Numbered from the stretch's first letter, positions 14,447 to 23,261 are shown. The stretch: DNA of 26,412 nucleotides from RZYP01 sp050256135 (GCA_050256135.1 JBFWIF010000027.1:1-26412); one strand, 5' to 3'. The notes: generated from the letters alone by a model not told the origin. Program-made: numbers and translations.

Positions 14447-14476
14447 ATTATAGTTTGCTGCACATGTTTTTGTCAA
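14447..14476 (-). promoter_or_regulatory. arsR promoter, copy 2
   Basis: On the minus strand, TTGACA (14476-14471), 18-bp spacer, TATAAT (14452-14447): both perfect boxes, same spacing as copy 1. Confidence 0.8.
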
Positions 14477-14493
14477 AAGCGGTAAATTTTCGC

Positions 14494-14553
14494 TTGACAG
14501 TTGAGTAATCATTCAACTATAATTTAAATGCAAAGTTGAATGATTACTCAACT
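14494..14553 (+). promoter_or_regulatory. HMA/ATPase operon promoter with paired ArsR operators, copy 2
   Basis: TTGACA (14494-14499), 18-bp spacer, TATAAT (14518-14523). The arms AGTTGAGTAATCATTCAACT (14499-14518) and its exact complement (14534-14553) are a perfect 20-bp inverted repeat, 15 bp apart. Compared with unit 1, one base in each arm changed together (GAGCAA to GAGTAA and TTGCTC to TTACTC), so the symmetry was preserved after duplication. Confidence 0.85.
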
Positions 14554-14573
14554 AAAAAATGGAGGGATAGATT

Positions 14574-14795
14574 ATGAAAAAATCATTTAAATTAGTTGGC
14601 CTTGATTGTGCAAATTGTGCTGCAAAAATGGAAGAAGCTATCAGCAAATTACCGGACGTTTCAGCCGTTTCGATAAATTTTCTGACGACCAAAATGACAA
14701 TTGAGGCTGAAAGAGAACAAATGGATGGCATTGTGGCAGCTGCGCAGAAAATAGTAAAAAACTACGAACCAGATGTAAAGATAGAAAAGGCGTAA
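14574..14795 (+). CDS. Stand-alone HMA-domain metallochaperone, copy 2
   Basis: 73 residues, same length as copy 1, with GLDCANC in place of GLGCANC. The extra Asp next to C12 recalls the acidic ligand near the CxxC of ZntA-type N-terminal domains (DCxxC), which favours Zn, Cd or Pb over copper. GGAGGG lies upstream of the ATG with a seven-base spacer. It is the first gene after the paired operators and lies six bases before the ATPase gene, so the two are co-transcribed. The Gly-to-Asp change at the metal loop is the most telling difference between the units and could tune metal preference. Confidence 0.9.
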   Translation: MKKSFKLVGLDCANCAAKMEEAISKLPDVSAVSINFLTTKMTIEAEREQMDGIVAAAQKIVKNYEPDVKIEKA

Positions 14796-14801
14796 CGGAC
14801 A

Positions 14802-16661
14802 ATGATTAATCAGAAGAAGCGTCTTTTCAGAATTATAGCAGGCGGTATTATTTTTGTCGCTGCACTATTGGCAGATACCAATAATCTTGTATTGAATTTA
14901 GTATTGTATCTAGCAGCTTATTTCACCGTTGGCGGCGATGTTGTTTTGCGTGCTTTGAGAAATATACTGCGACTGCAGGTATTTGATGAAAATTTTCTAA
15001 TGTTTGTCGCGACTGTTGGCGCCTTTATCATAGGCGAATATCCTGAAGCCGTTGGTGTTATGTTATTTTATCAGATTGGAGAGCTTTTTCAGGACTATGC
15101 TGTCGATAAGTCAAGAAAGTCTATTGCCGAATTGATGAATATTCGTCCTGATTATGCTAATGTAAAACGTAACGGAGAAATTATTACTGTTGATCCGGAT
15201 GATGTATTGATTGGTGAAGAAATAGTGATAAGACCGGGAGAAAGAATACCATTGGATGGAGTGGTCGTTGAAGGCCGCTCGATGGTGGACACTTCATCAC
15301 TTACCGGCGAAGCAGTACCACGTGAAATTATGGCCGGAAGAGATATTCTCAGCGGCTGTATCAACATAAGTGGCTTGCTGACCGCACGGGTTACCAAAGA
15401 ATTTGGTGATTCAACAGTGAGCAAAATTCTTGATTTGGTGGAAAATGCTACTGCTAAAAAATCAAAGTCGGAGAATTTTATCACGAAGTTTGCCAAATAC
15501 TATACACCGGCTGTTGTTATCTTGGCTGCTATGTTAGCTTTTATCCCTCCTTTTACTTTCAGCGAAGAGCCTCTTATAGAATGGGTGTTCCGAGCACTGA
15601 CATTTCTTGTTATTTCGTGCCCGTGCGCATTGGTGATTTCCGTGCCTCTTAGTTTTTTCGGTGGCATCGGCGGTGCCTCACGTAATGGTATCTTGGTTAA
15701 AGGCGGTAACTATCTGGAAGCTTTGGCAAAAACAGAGATAGTAGTTTTTGATAAAACAGGAACTTTGACCAAAGGTGTTTTTGAAGTACAGGAAATAGTT
15801 GCCAAAAAGACAAGCCCTGAGAAGCTATTGGAGCTGGCAGTTTATGCGGAAAACCACTCGAACCATCCGATTTCTTTGTCACTTAAAAAAGCTTATGGCA
15901 AAGAAATTAAAAATGATCTGATTAAAGATGTACAGGAAATTCCCGGTCTTGGCGTAAAGGCGGTTATTGACGATAGGGTAGTTCTATTAGGCAGTGCAAA
16001 ATTAATGTCAGAACATGGCATAACTTATGATGAGGAAGCAATGACCGGTACGACGGTTCACTTAGCTGTCAATAACGAATATTACGGTCATATCATCATT
16101 GCTGACGAAATAAAGGAAGATGCAGCCAATGCCTTGCGGGCTCTTAAGAAGGAAAACGTCAGGCAGACAGCAATGCTTACTGGTGATTGCCGGAACGTTG
16201 GTGAATATGTTGCCAGAGAGCTAGGCATTGACCGAGCCTATACGGAACTATTGCCTGCTGACAAAGTCAATAAACTGGAAGCAATTATGGCAGAAAAATC
16301 CGGCAGGGGTACAGTTGCTTTTGTGGGCGATGGAGTCAATGACGCACCGGTACTGGCCAGGGCTGACATTGGTATTGCTATGGGTGGTTTGGGTTCTGAT
16401 GCAGCTATTGAAGCGGCGGATGTCGTAATAATGACCGATGAGCCATCGAAGATTGTGGCTGCGATCAAGATTGCCAAGAGGACAGTGTTGATAGCTAAGC
16501 AAAATATTTTCTTCGCGTTAAGTGTAAAGGCAGTAGTGCTGGTGCTGGGAGCTTTAGGACTGGCTAACATGTGGGCGGCTGTCTTTGCAGATGTTGGTGT
16601 TTCCGTTATCGCTATCCTGAATGCTATTAGAGTACTGAATACTAATAACAGCTTAGGGTAA
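14802..16661 (+). CDS. cadA: Zn/Cd/Pb-exporting P1B-type ATPase, copy 2
   Basis: This 619-residue pump has the same layout as copy 1: no HMA domain, TGEAVP actuator, CPC membrane motif, DKTGTLT (D317), HP pair, GDGVNDAPVLARAD hinge, and the late Lys (LSVKAVV) and Asp (FADVGVS) of the P1B-2 group. The membrane core and catalytic motifs are almost unchanged, while the nucleotide-binding domain differs more (for example GVKAVIDDRVVLLGSAKL). SGCINISG replaces SGCININ. No strong Shine-Dalgarno is seen before the ATG, so it probably relies on coupling to the chaperone gene six bases upstream. Keeping two intact pumps suggests either dosage need or slightly different metal ranges. Confidence 0.93.
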   Translation: MINQKKRLFRIIAGGIIFVAALLADTNNLVLNLVLYLAAYFTVGGDVVLRALRNILRLQVFDENFLMFVATVGAFIIGEYPEAVGVMLFYQIGELFQDYAVDKSRKSIAELMNIRPDYANVKRNGEIITVDPDDVLIGEEIVIRPGERIPLDGVVVEGRSMVDTSSLTGEAVPREIMAGRDILSGCINISGLLTARVTKEFGDSTVSKILDLVENATAKKSKSENFITKFAKYYTPAVVILAAMLAFIPPFTFSEEPLIEWVFRALTFLVISCPCALVISVPLSFFGGIGGASRNGILVKGGNYLEALAKTEIVVFDKTGTLTKGVFEVQEIVAKKTSPEKLLELAVYAENHSNHPISLSLKKAYGKEIKNDLIKDVQEIPGLGVKAVIDDRVVLLGSAKLMSEHGITYDEEAMTGTTVHLAVNNEYYGHIIIADEIKEDAANALRALKKENVRQTAMLTGDCRNVGEYVARELGIDRAYTELLPADKVNKLEAIMAEKSGRGTVAFVGDGVNDAPVLARADIGIAMGGLGSDAAIEAADVVIMTDEPSKIVAAIKIAKRTVLIAKQNIFFALSVKAVVLVLGALGLANMWAAVFADVGVSVIAILNAIRVLNTNNSLG

Positions 16662-16790
16662 TTAAATAGCAGTGAATTTTCAAAAAATAAGTACAAATAT
16701 TAATAAAAGATAAATGTTTACAAATAAAATCAATTATTCAAAAGATTGTAAATAGGCATGGACAGGAATAAGTGATAAAATAAAGGCAAT

Positions 16791-16828
16791 AAAAGAATAT
16801 TCTGTATATTATACGGAATATTCTTTTT
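16791..16828 (+). terminator. Long hairpin between ATPase and small ORF, copy 2 only
   Basis: AAAAGAATATTC (16791-16802) pairs with GAATATTCTTTT (16816-16827), with an inner GTATA/TATAC pairing, and a T run at the end. It resembles a terminator or attenuator in front of the small ORF. Copy 1 keeps only the left arm (6172-6183), so there the small ORF may be read through from the ATPase transcript. Confidence 0.65.
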
Positions 16829-16858
16829 GACGTAAAACGAGGAGAGGAGAGGGTTACA

Positions 16859-17020
16859 GTGATACGTAGTTTTGAAAGCAACGGAAGATTTTATTTCGAT
16901 GATGGGCGGAAGATAATCGAAACGGTCGAGTTAATAGATTGCAACTTGGTCGTCTATGATAGGCTTTTCGGGTACCTTTACAAAAGCAGAACTATAGATG
17001 AATATGAGAAAAAAGATTGA
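16859..17020 (+). CDS. Conserved 53-residue small protein, copy 2
   Basis: GTG at 16859 with a purine-rich ribosome site (GGAGAGGAGAGG) upstream; stop TGA at 17018-17020. It has the same length as the small ORF at 6239. The segment IETVELIDCNLVVYDRLFGY is identical between the two while the DNA differs at many third positions, showing purifying selection. It is soluble, with one Cys, no signal peptide and no known family that I can name. The start codon (GTG here, ATG in copy 1) and the preceding hairpin differ, so the two copies may be expressed at different levels. Confidence 0.75.
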   Translation: MIRSFESNGRFYFDDGRKIIETVELIDCNLVVYDRLFGYLYKSRTIDEYEKKD

Positions 17021-17107
17021 TTTTGCAAGGCGAAGCGACCAGCCGGAAAAGGTACAGGCCGCGTTTTTTCTATAAGATTCATGCTGTTTTTTATACATGT
17101 TAATCAG

Positions 17108-17145
17108 ACGGACCAATGGGAAAAAGCCCCATTGGTCCGTTTTTT
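17108..17145 (+). terminator. Terminator after small ORF, copy 2
   Basis: ACGGACCAATGGG (17108-17120) and CCCATTGGTCCGT (17128-17140) form a perfect 13-bp stem with a seven-base loop, followed by TTTTTT. It corresponds to the hairpin at 6487-6521 although the stem sequences differ. Confidence 0.88.
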
Positions 17146-17173
17146 CGTCTAAGTGAAAGACCAAAGCAGGCCC

Positions 17174-17216
17174 CCAAAAAAGACAAAGGGGACTGTCCCC
17201 TTTGTCCTTTTTTGGC
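17174..17216 (-). terminator. Bidirectional terminator after the exporter gene, copy 2
   Basis: GACAAAGGGGAC (17182-17193) and GTCCCCTTTGTC (17195-17206) pair perfectly; flanking CCAAAAAA and TTTTTTGG extend the stem and give T runs on both strands. It lies directly after the exporter stop on the minus strand. Unit 1 has no such element. Confidence 0.85.
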
Positions 17217-17218
17217 AT

Positions 17219-19405
17219 CTAATGGCCTAATTCTAATTGGTTCTTGACTAATTTGTAATAGAAGTTTTTATTATTTATTAAATCCGTATGCGTCCCGGTT
17301 TCGACCACTCTGCCCTTATCCAGAACAATAATCTGATCGGCGTTGCGGACCGTACTTAAGCGGTGGGCAACTATGACTACTGTTTTATCTTGAAAAAATT
17401 GTTCAAGGTTCTTCATGATGATTGCCTCATTATTGGCATCCAAAGAATTAGTTGCTTCATCAAAAAAGATGAACTGAGGATTTTTGTAAACGGCACGGGC
17501 AATTAAAATACGCTGCGTTTGTCCCTGACTTAGTCCTTGACCGTCAGCCCCGATGATAGTTTTGTATTTTAGGGGCAGCGATTGGATAAATTCTTCTATG
17601 TTGGCAGTTTTGGCGGCGAGAATAAGTTTGTCTTCATCAATGTTTTCGTCCTGCAAAGCGATATTATTGGCGATGGTATCAGAAAAGATGTAGCCGTCTT
17701 GCAGAACGCTTCCGCATTCCTGCCGCCAAGCTTTTTTCTGTATAGTGCTTAGACGTGTCGAATCCAGCAATAGGTCACCGGCAGTTGGTTCATATACTCC
17801 CAGCATTAGTTTGAGCAGTGTAGTCTTGCCGCTGCCACTAGTGCCAACAATGGCAGTTACCTTTTTACTGGGAACCATAAGCGAAATATTTTGCAGTACT
17901 TTTTCCGAGTAAGGACTGCCATATTGGAAAGAAACATCACGAAGAACAAGGGAAGCTTCTGGCGATACCTCGGTTATGCTTTTCTCGTCAGGATTTTCAT
18001 CCTCTTTTAAAGTTTTAACTTCCTCAATGCGCTCCAGGCTTATTTTCGCATCCTGAGCAATTGTTATAAAATGCATGAGTTGTTCGACAGGTCCATTCAG
18101 CTGTCCAAGAATAAACTGAATGGCCAGCATCATACCAAGGGAAATTTCATCATTAATGACTGAACGTGCTGCACAATAGGTGATGATGATGTTTTGCGTT
18201 TCTTGCAGCAGGAAGCAGCCGGTTTCTTGTTTTTGGGTTACAGCCAAGGCTTTTCTTCCCAGCCTCAGCAAACCTTCCTGCAGGTTGAACCAGTTTTTGA
18301 TTTTGCGTTGTTCGCAATTATTCAGCTTGATTTCCTGCATACCCATAATCAATTGGATGATTTGGCTTTGGGTTTTGCCCATTTGTTTGAACTTATCAAA
18401 ATCAAGCGACCTGCGTTTTGCCAGGAAGAGTTTTAGCCAGGCAAGATAAAGAAAAGTTCCGGTAATGAAGATGGCGAAGATCGGCAAGCTGTAAATGGCC
18501 AGCACAGTGCCGAAGACTATAAGATTCAAAATAGTGAGTAGGATATTCAGGAAAGAGGTTGTCAGGAATAATTCTATGCGTTGGTGGTCACCGATGCGCT
18601 GCAGCGTATCGCCAACCATCTTAACATCAAAATAGCGGAGCGGGAGTTTAGTCAATTTGACCAGAAAATCGTGAACAAGGCGGATGTTTAATGGCGTGCT
18701 GATATGAAAAAGCAGCCAGCCGCGCAAAAAGCTGACAGAAGCCCTGCTAAGCATGAGCAGCAACTGACCGAACAATATCAATTCTAAGAAACCTAAATCT
18801 TTTTTCTCAATGCCTCTGTCAACTATTGTCTGGGCCAAAAAAGGCAACGCAAGCTGTATGGCACTGCCTAAGAGCATTAGTAATAACAACTGTAACAGCA
18901 GCCGCTTGTATTCTTTAAGATATAAAAAGAGGCTTCCTAAACCCTTCGCTGTCGCCGTTGGCGGCTGTTTTTGGTAAAAGGCATCGACTGGATGCAATAA
19001 AAGCGCATATCCTGTCTGGCTTTCGCTTGCCCAATGACTTAAGAATTCTTCTCTAGTAAAACATCTTTCGCCGATGGCAGGATCAGCAACAGTAAATTTA
19101 TCATCGGAAACTTGATAAACAACAACAAAATGCTCTTGATTCCAATGGACAACGCACGGCAGAGAAATGTTGCCAGACAAATCTGCAATAGTAATAAGCG
19201 TGCATTTGGCCTCCATGCCGATTTCTTTGGCTGCATCCCGCAAACAAAGCAAAGAAGTCCCTTCGCGGTCGGCATAACTTTTTTCGCGGAGATAAGCCAA
19301 AGGATAATCTTTGCCGTAAAACTTGGCAATCATGCGCAGACAAGTAGGGCCGCAGTCCATAGCATCGTATTGGAGATAAATAGGAAATTTCTTCTTAAAA
19401 TTCAT
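17219..19405 (-). CDS. C39 peptidase-containing ABC transporter (PCAT), RiPP exporter, copy 2
   Basis: 728 residues, the same as copy 1. The C39 domain keeps the catalytic Cys in DCGPTC, His in HFVVVY and Asp in ADPAIG. The transmembrane part is strongly conserved (PLNIRLVHDFLVKLTKLPLR). The nucleotide-binding domain has Walker A GTSGSGKTT, signature LSQGQTQ and Walker B FIFFDEATNSLD. The start at 19405 (MNFKKKFPIYLQY) overlaps the maturase stop by 11 bases; the in-frame start at 19453 would add an unconserved N-terminus. Divergence from copy 1 is highest in the linker after the peptidase (about 130-155) and in the nucleotide-binding domain's variable parts. It most likely exports the 61-residue precursor of this unit; crossover with the other unit is possible. 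Confidence 0.93.
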   Translation of the reverse strand: MNFKKKFPIYLQYDAMDCGPTCLRMIAKFYGKDYPLAYLREKSYADREGTSLLCLRDAAKEIGMEAKCTLITIADLSGNISLPCVVHWNQEHFVVVYQVSDDKFTVADPAIGERCFTREEFLSHWASESQTGYALLLHPVDAFYQKQPPTATAKGLGSLFLYLKEYKRLLLQLLLLMLLGSAIQLALPFLAQTIVDRGIEKKDLGFLELILFGQLLLMLSRASVSFLRGWLLFHISTPLNIRLVHDFLVKLTKLPLRYFDVKMVGDTLQRIGDHQRIELFLTTSFLNILLTILNLIVFGTVLAIYSLPIFAIFITGTFLYLAWLKLFLAKRRSLDFDKFKQMGKTQSQIIQLIMGMQEIKLNNCEQRKIKNWFNLQEGLLRLGRKALAVTQKQETGCFLLQETQNIIITYCAARSVINDEISLGMMLAIQFILGQLNGPVEQLMHFITIAQDAKISLERIEEVKTLKEDENPDEKSITEVSPEASLVLRDVSFQYGSPYSEKVLQNISLMVPSKKVTAIVGTSGSGKTTLLKLMLGVYEPTAGDLLLDSTRLSTIQKKAWRQECGSVLQDGYIFSDTIANNIALQDENIDEDKLILAAKTANIEEFIQSLPLKYKTIIGADGQGLSQGQTQRILIARAVYKNPQFIFFDEATNSLDANNEAIIMKNLEQFFQDKTVVIVAHRLSTVRNADQIIVLDKGRVVETGTHTDLINNKNFYYKLVKNQLELGH

Positions 19406-20996
19406 TGATGTCGATAACCCCGATAAAATTATTGTGATCATTGCGGTAGGCAAAGATTTTGGTCAGCAAATCAGGATATTTGCTGGCAAGGAGAAGTAAA
19501 CAGTTAAAATCATATTCGGTACGCAGGCGGAAACAATCACATTCGTGTTTAGATGGATTGACGAAATGATCACCGTCGAGGCGGGCTGCCGCACAGACAG
19601 TGCAGAAATTCACATTCCAACAGCTTTTGCAGGCAGCATTATTGATGGCTGTATTATATTTTTGATAAAATGCAAGCAGTTTTTCCCAATCAAGGCCTGT
19701 TTCAACGTTACCAATGGGAAGGGTGCCGCTGACTTTGTGGCAGATCAAATAATCACCGTTAGCTGCGAGCATCAGGTTGTCGAAAGCCATCGGGCAGGTA
19801 AGCATGATGTTTAAATGATCTTTGCCAATTGGATGGTCTGTATGTAATTTAGCAAAGGGAAAGATATTGGCAAAATTGTTCATGTACGGATCAGGGTTAG
19901 CTTTTACTGCCAGGACCATTTTTTCAAAGTTTGCCAGATTGTTCGACAGTTCGTCAGTATAATACTTTGTTTCAGCATTAATGTCATAGACGAAGGAGCC
20001 GGCATACTCAGCGGAGAAGTGCTGAACGTCGAGAGTACCAAGCGTAGCAGTAAAATCAATGCATTTTTGATAATCATGTTCAGCCGTATAAACACCGAAA
20101 ATCGTTACTTTGTTTTTGAAATAGTCAGGATTATAATCTTTGATCTTCATTAAATTTGCATAAGCGATGGCAAAGGTGCCGGTTCCATCAGGAAAAACGC
20201 GGCACTTATCCTGTTCTGCCTGCGGGCCGTCAAGGCTGGCGAACAAGGTAACGTTATGCGCAACAAGAAAACGCAGAATATCTTCATTGATAATAGACAA
20301 ATTGCTGTTGGCGGTAAATGTAATCGAAGAAGTCGGTATGCCATATTTTTCCCAGGGCAGATTTTTAAAATACTCCGCACTTTTTTGAATCAAATCAAAA
20401 TTCAGGAAAGGCTCTCCGCCATACCAGGAAATCGTTGGTGGAACAGTTGCCAACAGGAGAGATTTTTTCTCTTCTGTTAGCTTTTGAAAAAAGGCGGTGT
20501 ATTTCTCAAAATAATATTGTATGCCTTTGCAGGCGATTTCTTCGCTCATATCAAGATTAGAAGCCTCACCTTTTTCTGCAGCAATGGTTCTTTTGCAGTA
20601 ACGGCAGGCATAATTGCAGTTTTGCGTTATCTCCAGACAGAATTTGCGCAGCAAGATGTTTTCATCATAATATTTTAACTGTTCTTCCAGCGCAGCGGTA
20701 TCAACAGGAGATATTTCAGCTGCAGCCCCTTGCCTGAAGACACCAACATTTTTTAAGCTTTGGAATTTTTCAAGCAAAGACCGCAAATGAGCTTCAGGAA
20801 TCAACTCTGCATATTTTTGCCTGATTTCAGCCAGTGAAAGATTATTTAAAAAGTCCAATAGGACATTTTTTTCAACAGTAGATAAGAGAAAAGCGAAATG
20901 AGGTTTAGCGTCATATACAAGAACGCCTTCGCCACAGGTGAATATCTTAATTAAGGGATAGTTTTTCAGCCTATTTTGTTCGTCGGGTAGCATCAT
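19395..20996 (-). CDS. Radical SAM/SPASM peptide maturase, copy 2
   Basis: The 533-residue protein has the same three-part layout as copy 1: recognition-element-like N-terminus (VLVYDAKPHFAFLLS), radical SAM motif CNYACRYC (C127, C131, C134) with WYGGEPFLN, and a Cys-rich SPASM domain (CKSC, FCTVC, ECDC). One SPASM-region Cys seen in copy 1 (GNCDNG) is replaced here (GNVETG), so that residue is not an essential cluster ligand. AGGAG precedes the tandem ATG ATG at 20996. It overlaps the exporter gene by 11 bases, so the two are translationally coupled. Its substrate should be the 61-residue peptide encoded just upstream, with an extra core Cys to accommodate. Confidence 0.92.
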   Translation of the reverse strand: MMLPDEQNRLKNYPLIKIFTCGEGVLVYDAKPHFAFLLSTVEKNVLLDFLNNLSLAEIRQKYAELIPEAHLRSLLEKFQSLKNVGVFRQGAAAEISPVDTAALEEQLKYYDENILLRKFCLEITQNCNYACRYCKRTIAAEKGEASNLDMSEEIACKGIQYYFEKYTAFFQKLTEEKKSLLLATVPPTISWYGGEPFLNFDLIQKSAEYFKNLPWEKYGIPTSSITFTANSNLSIINEDILRFLVAHNVTLFASLDGPQAEQDKCRVFPDGTGTFAIAYANLMKIKDYNPDYFKNKVTIFGVYTAEHDYQKCIDFTATLGTLDVQHFSAEYAGSFVYDINAETKYYTDELSNNLANFEKMVLAVKANPDPYMNNFANIFPFAKLHTDHPIGKDHLNIMLTCPMAFDNLMLAANGDYLICHKVSGTLPIGNVETGLDWEKLLAFYQKYNTAINNAACKSCWNVNFCTVCAAARLDGDHFVNPSKHECDCFRLRTEYDFNCLLLLASKYPDLLTKIFAYRNDHNNFIGVIDINEF

Positions 20997-21015
20997 GTAT
21001 TGCTCCTTTAATAGT

Positions 21016-21052
21016 TCATGCCAATATCAGTTTGATAGTGATATTGGCATGA
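21016..21052 (-). promoter_or_regulatory. Intercistronic hairpin between precursor and maturase, copy 2
   Basis: TCATGCCAATATCA pairs with TGATATTGGCATGA (14-bp stem, nine-base loop). The stem is unchanged from copy 1 while the loop differs in length and sequence, which points to selection on the structure. No T run follows in the direction of transcription. Confidence 0.7.
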
Positions 21053-21072
21053 GAGAAGATTTTCTTTTTAAC

Positions 21073-21258
21073 TTACCAAGGTTGTGAGCAGCCGGCAAAA
21101 GTACTGGCTGCCGAAGCACTCTTGTTGGAATCTTTAGTAGTAGCGGTTACATTGCTCTGGCTGCAGGAGCAGGAACAAGAACAATTGCAGGTTTTGCCGC
21201 CTTTGATTGCCTCAGCTTCTTCAACGCTTAGTTCTGTCACGTGTTTGAGGAACTCCAT
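21073..21258 (-). CDS. Cys-rich RiPP precursor peptide with double-glycine leader, copy 2
   Basis: 61 residues. The leader MEFLKHVTELSVEEAEAIKG ends in Gly20-Gly21. The core begins KTCNCSCSCSCSQ with five alternating Cys (C24, C26, C28, C30, C32), continues with the tail SNKSASAASTFAG shared with copy 1, and ends CSQPW with a sixth Cys (C57). A strong GGGAGGGG lies seven bases before the ATG. It leads the operon with its own maturase and exporter. Compared with copy 1, two residues before the Cys run are lost, one Ser becomes Asn, and Gly becomes Cys near the C-terminus. The extra Cys could add a crosslink or a metal ligand. Which activity results is unknown. Confidence 0.9.
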   Translation of the reverse strand: MEFLKHVTELSVEEAEAIKGGKTCNCSCSCSCSQSNVTATTKDSNKSASAASTFAGCSQPW

Positions 21259-21352
21259 AATTACACCCCTCCCTAATAAATCTGTAGCGCAATAGCGGTA
21301 AATTTTTATAAAATTATTGCGTTTACATGTAATTCGACATTTTTATCTTCAT

Positions 21353-21369
21353 ACCTTTCTGCAAAAGGT
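21353..21369. promoter_or_regulatory. Conserved palindrome in the RiPP/secreted-protein intergenic region, copy 2
   Basis: ACCTTT-CTGCA-AAAGGT, same arms and spacer length as at 10675-10691. The flanking AGAAATATGAAAAAATTTTT is also conserved. A TATAAT at 21417-21422 (inside GCTATAATTATAGC) is the candidate -10 for the secreted-protein gene. No further gene is seen in 21259-21485. Confidence 0.45.
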
Positions 21370-21485
21370 CAGAAATATGAAAAAATTTTTCTAGCGATTA
21401 AAAAGTGTACTCATGCTATAATTATAGCGATTATAATAGGTGAATTTGTGTGCGATGATATTCGAAAAAGGGATAGGTGAGCATA

Positions 21486-22928
21486 TTGAAAAAAATACTG
21501 TTGGGCATTTTATTTGGTTTATTGCTGTCATTCTCGCAGTTCCAGGAATCCGTATTCGCAGCTGAAGTCGGAGAAAGTCAAACTGAGCAGGTAAGGGTAG
21601 AAAGGACGATTACAGGTACGGTTTACAAGTATCAGTATATTGTGCCTCGCAATGAACTTGTTCCGTGTGAAAATTATCAGGTGTATTTGTTGCCGGCATC
21701 GACAGACCAAAAAGCTGAGCTGTTATTAAATTCCAAACAACCTGATTTCAGCATCACGGTTGCAGAAGAAAAATTAAAACAAGCCTCGGCTATTGAATTC
21801 GTTTCTCATTATGGCAGCACCAGCATTGCCATTAATGAAATAAAAGATTTGCCGCTGAAAGTAGTTCTGGAACCAGAAATGTTCGTCAAGAAACCTGCTA
21901 TTTATCTTTATCCTGAGAAAAAACAAAAAATAGTGGTTACACATGAGTTCAAAGGCAAGTTGGTTACTACTTATCCGGCTTATAAGGATAACTGGACGGT
22001 AATAGCTGAAAAGGACGGAATCCTGCTTAATCAGGCGGATAACCGCAAATACAAGTATTTGTTTTGGGATGGTGTCTATGCTTTCCCGGAAGAACACTAC
22101 AATTTTCAAACAGGTTTCTATGTAGCAAAGGCAGATTATATTTCCTTCCTGGAGCATAAATTGGCTTATATAGGCCTGAATGAGAGTGAAATTAATGATT
22201 TTGTTGTTTACTGGCTGCCGGAAATGAATAAATTCGAACATTGCTTTGTGCATTTCAGGATTAACGACGATATTGACGGTAGTTCAGTTCTCAAGACCAA
22301 ACCCGCTGCTGATACGGTTATTAGGGTATTTATGGAATTTTCAGGACTGAATGATTTTAACGCTGCTTCCTTCCTGCCGGAACAAGTATTGCCGCAACTG
22401 ATGCGCAAAGGTTTTACGCTGGTTGAATGGGGCGGCAGTGAAATAAACACACCATTCCAGTTTAAAGCAAATTCAGAACCAAATATGCAAAACAAGCAGG
22501 CCACAACTTCATTGGGCAAATCATTGGAAACAGGTTTTTTAGGTTTGAAATGGGGAGCTAAACCAGCCGAAGTTGCAGGTCCTGGTGCAACCAGCACTAT
22601 GCCGGGCCTGACCTTCTATACTGCTGATCTTGATTTGTCACCAATTCTGGGGGAAGTAAAAGCGACCTCGGAACCACGGCTTGTTTTTGACCAAAAGGCT
22701 GGTTTTGTACAGGCTCATGTAGATCTTGCTTCTGCTGATTATGACATGGTGGATAAACAACTGCATGAACTATTGGGGCAGCCTGTAGCTATCGTCTATG
22801 AAAAGTACAGCGTTGATAATACTCTGCTGCAAATGTCTGAGTGGTATCTTGGTTCTTCTGTCAAAGTAGTTTTGGAAAATAGGTTTACCGGAGCAATGTT
22901 GGAAATAAGCAAAAGAGATTTATTTTAA
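21486..22928 (+). CDS. Secreted protein of unknown function (KPAIYLYP family), copy 2
   Basis: About 480 residues, matching copy 1 in length. The signal peptide (MKKILLGILFGLLLSF...) probably ends near ESVFAA. The central block (KPAIYLYPEKKQKIVVTHEF, DNWTVIAEKDG, YLFWDG, DFVVYWLPEMNKF, HFRINDDIDGSSVLKTKP) is nearly identical to copy 1. The linker before the C-terminal domain (about residues 330-360) is the most variable part, and the C-terminal domain (LGLKWGAKPAEV...) is moderately conserved. The TTG start at 21486 has AGGTGA upstream; GTG at 21477 is the alternative. The conserved Cys in VPCENYQ and CFVHFRIND could form a disulfide. I do not know its function; the divergent position beside the RiPP operon suggests it acts on or with the exported peptide. 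Confidence 0.85.
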   Translation: MKKILLGILFGLLLSFSQFQESVFAAEVGESQTEQVRVERTITGTVYKYQYIVPRNELVPCENYQVYLLPASTDQKAELLLNSKQPDFSITVAEEKLKQASAIEFVSHYGSTSIAINEIKDLPLKVVLEPEMFVKKPAIYLYPEKKQKIVVTHEFKGKLVTTYPAYKDNWTVIAEKDGILLNQADNRKYKYLFWDGVYAFPEEHYNFQTGFYVAKADYISFLEHKLAYIGLNESEINDFVVYWLPEMNKFEHCFVHFRINDDIDGSSVLKTKPAADTVIRVFMEFSGLNDFNAASFLPEQVLPQLMRKGFTLVEWGGSEINTPFQFKANSEPNMQNKQATTSLGKSLETGFLGLKWGAKPAEVAGPGATSTMPGLTFYTADLDLSPILGEVKATSEPRLVFDQKAGFVQAHVDLASADYDMVDKQLHELLGQPVAIVYEKYSVDNTLLQMSEWYLGSSVKVVLENRFTGAMLEISKRDLF

Positions 22929-22951
22929 GATTAAAGATAAGAGAATAGTGC

Positions 22952-22996
22952 AAAAGACAAAGGCGACAGAATTATTCTGTCGCCTTTGTCTTTTTT
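22952..22996 (+). terminator. Terminator of secreted-protein gene, copy 2
   Basis: AAAAGACAAAGGCGACAGAA and its exact complement form a perfect 20-bp stem around TTA, followed by a T run. The 22929-23268 gap otherwise contains only the porin 3 promoters and leader. Confidence 0.92.
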
Positions 22997-23075
22997 GAAA
23001 GAACAAAAGATGATAATGTCCAAAAACCATTATTGAATACGAAGAGAAAACATCATTTGCGGAATATAGCTAATT

Positions 23076-23129
23076 TTCGCACAATATTAATGCTAAAATA
23101 AAATTGTGGTTTGTTATTTTGTTTATAAT
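23076..23129 (+). promoter_or_regulatory. Two candidate promoters for porin 3
   Basis: P1: TTCGCA (23076-23081), 17-bp spacer, TAAAAT (23099-23104). P2: TATAAT (23124-23129) in TTGTTTATAATATTCC. The 25-bp distance between -10 boxes is close to porin 2's. Confidence 0.5.
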
Positions 23130-23166
23130 ATTCCCGGATAATAGCAGAAATACTGCAGTTATCAAT

Positions 23167-23261
23167 GCCGGCAGAGGAAACAAGGCAACTCGCGCAGACT
23201 AAAGCTTGCAGGCCTGCCAGAACTCCTGGGAATTTTATAAAAATAAAATATTCTAAGGGGG
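23167..23261 (+). promoter_or_regulatory. Structured porin leader RNA, copy 3
   Basis: GAG (23174-23176) and CTC (23189-23191) close GAAACAAGGCAA. An outer stem GGCA (23070+100 region, 23170-23173) with TGCC (23215-23218) is possible. The A/U hairpin pairs GGAA (23229-23232) and TTTTAT with ATAAAA and TTCT (23251-23254, one G-U). CTCCT (23223-23227) can pair with the Shine-Dalgarno GGGGG (23257-23261) using G-U pairs. Confidence 0.5.
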
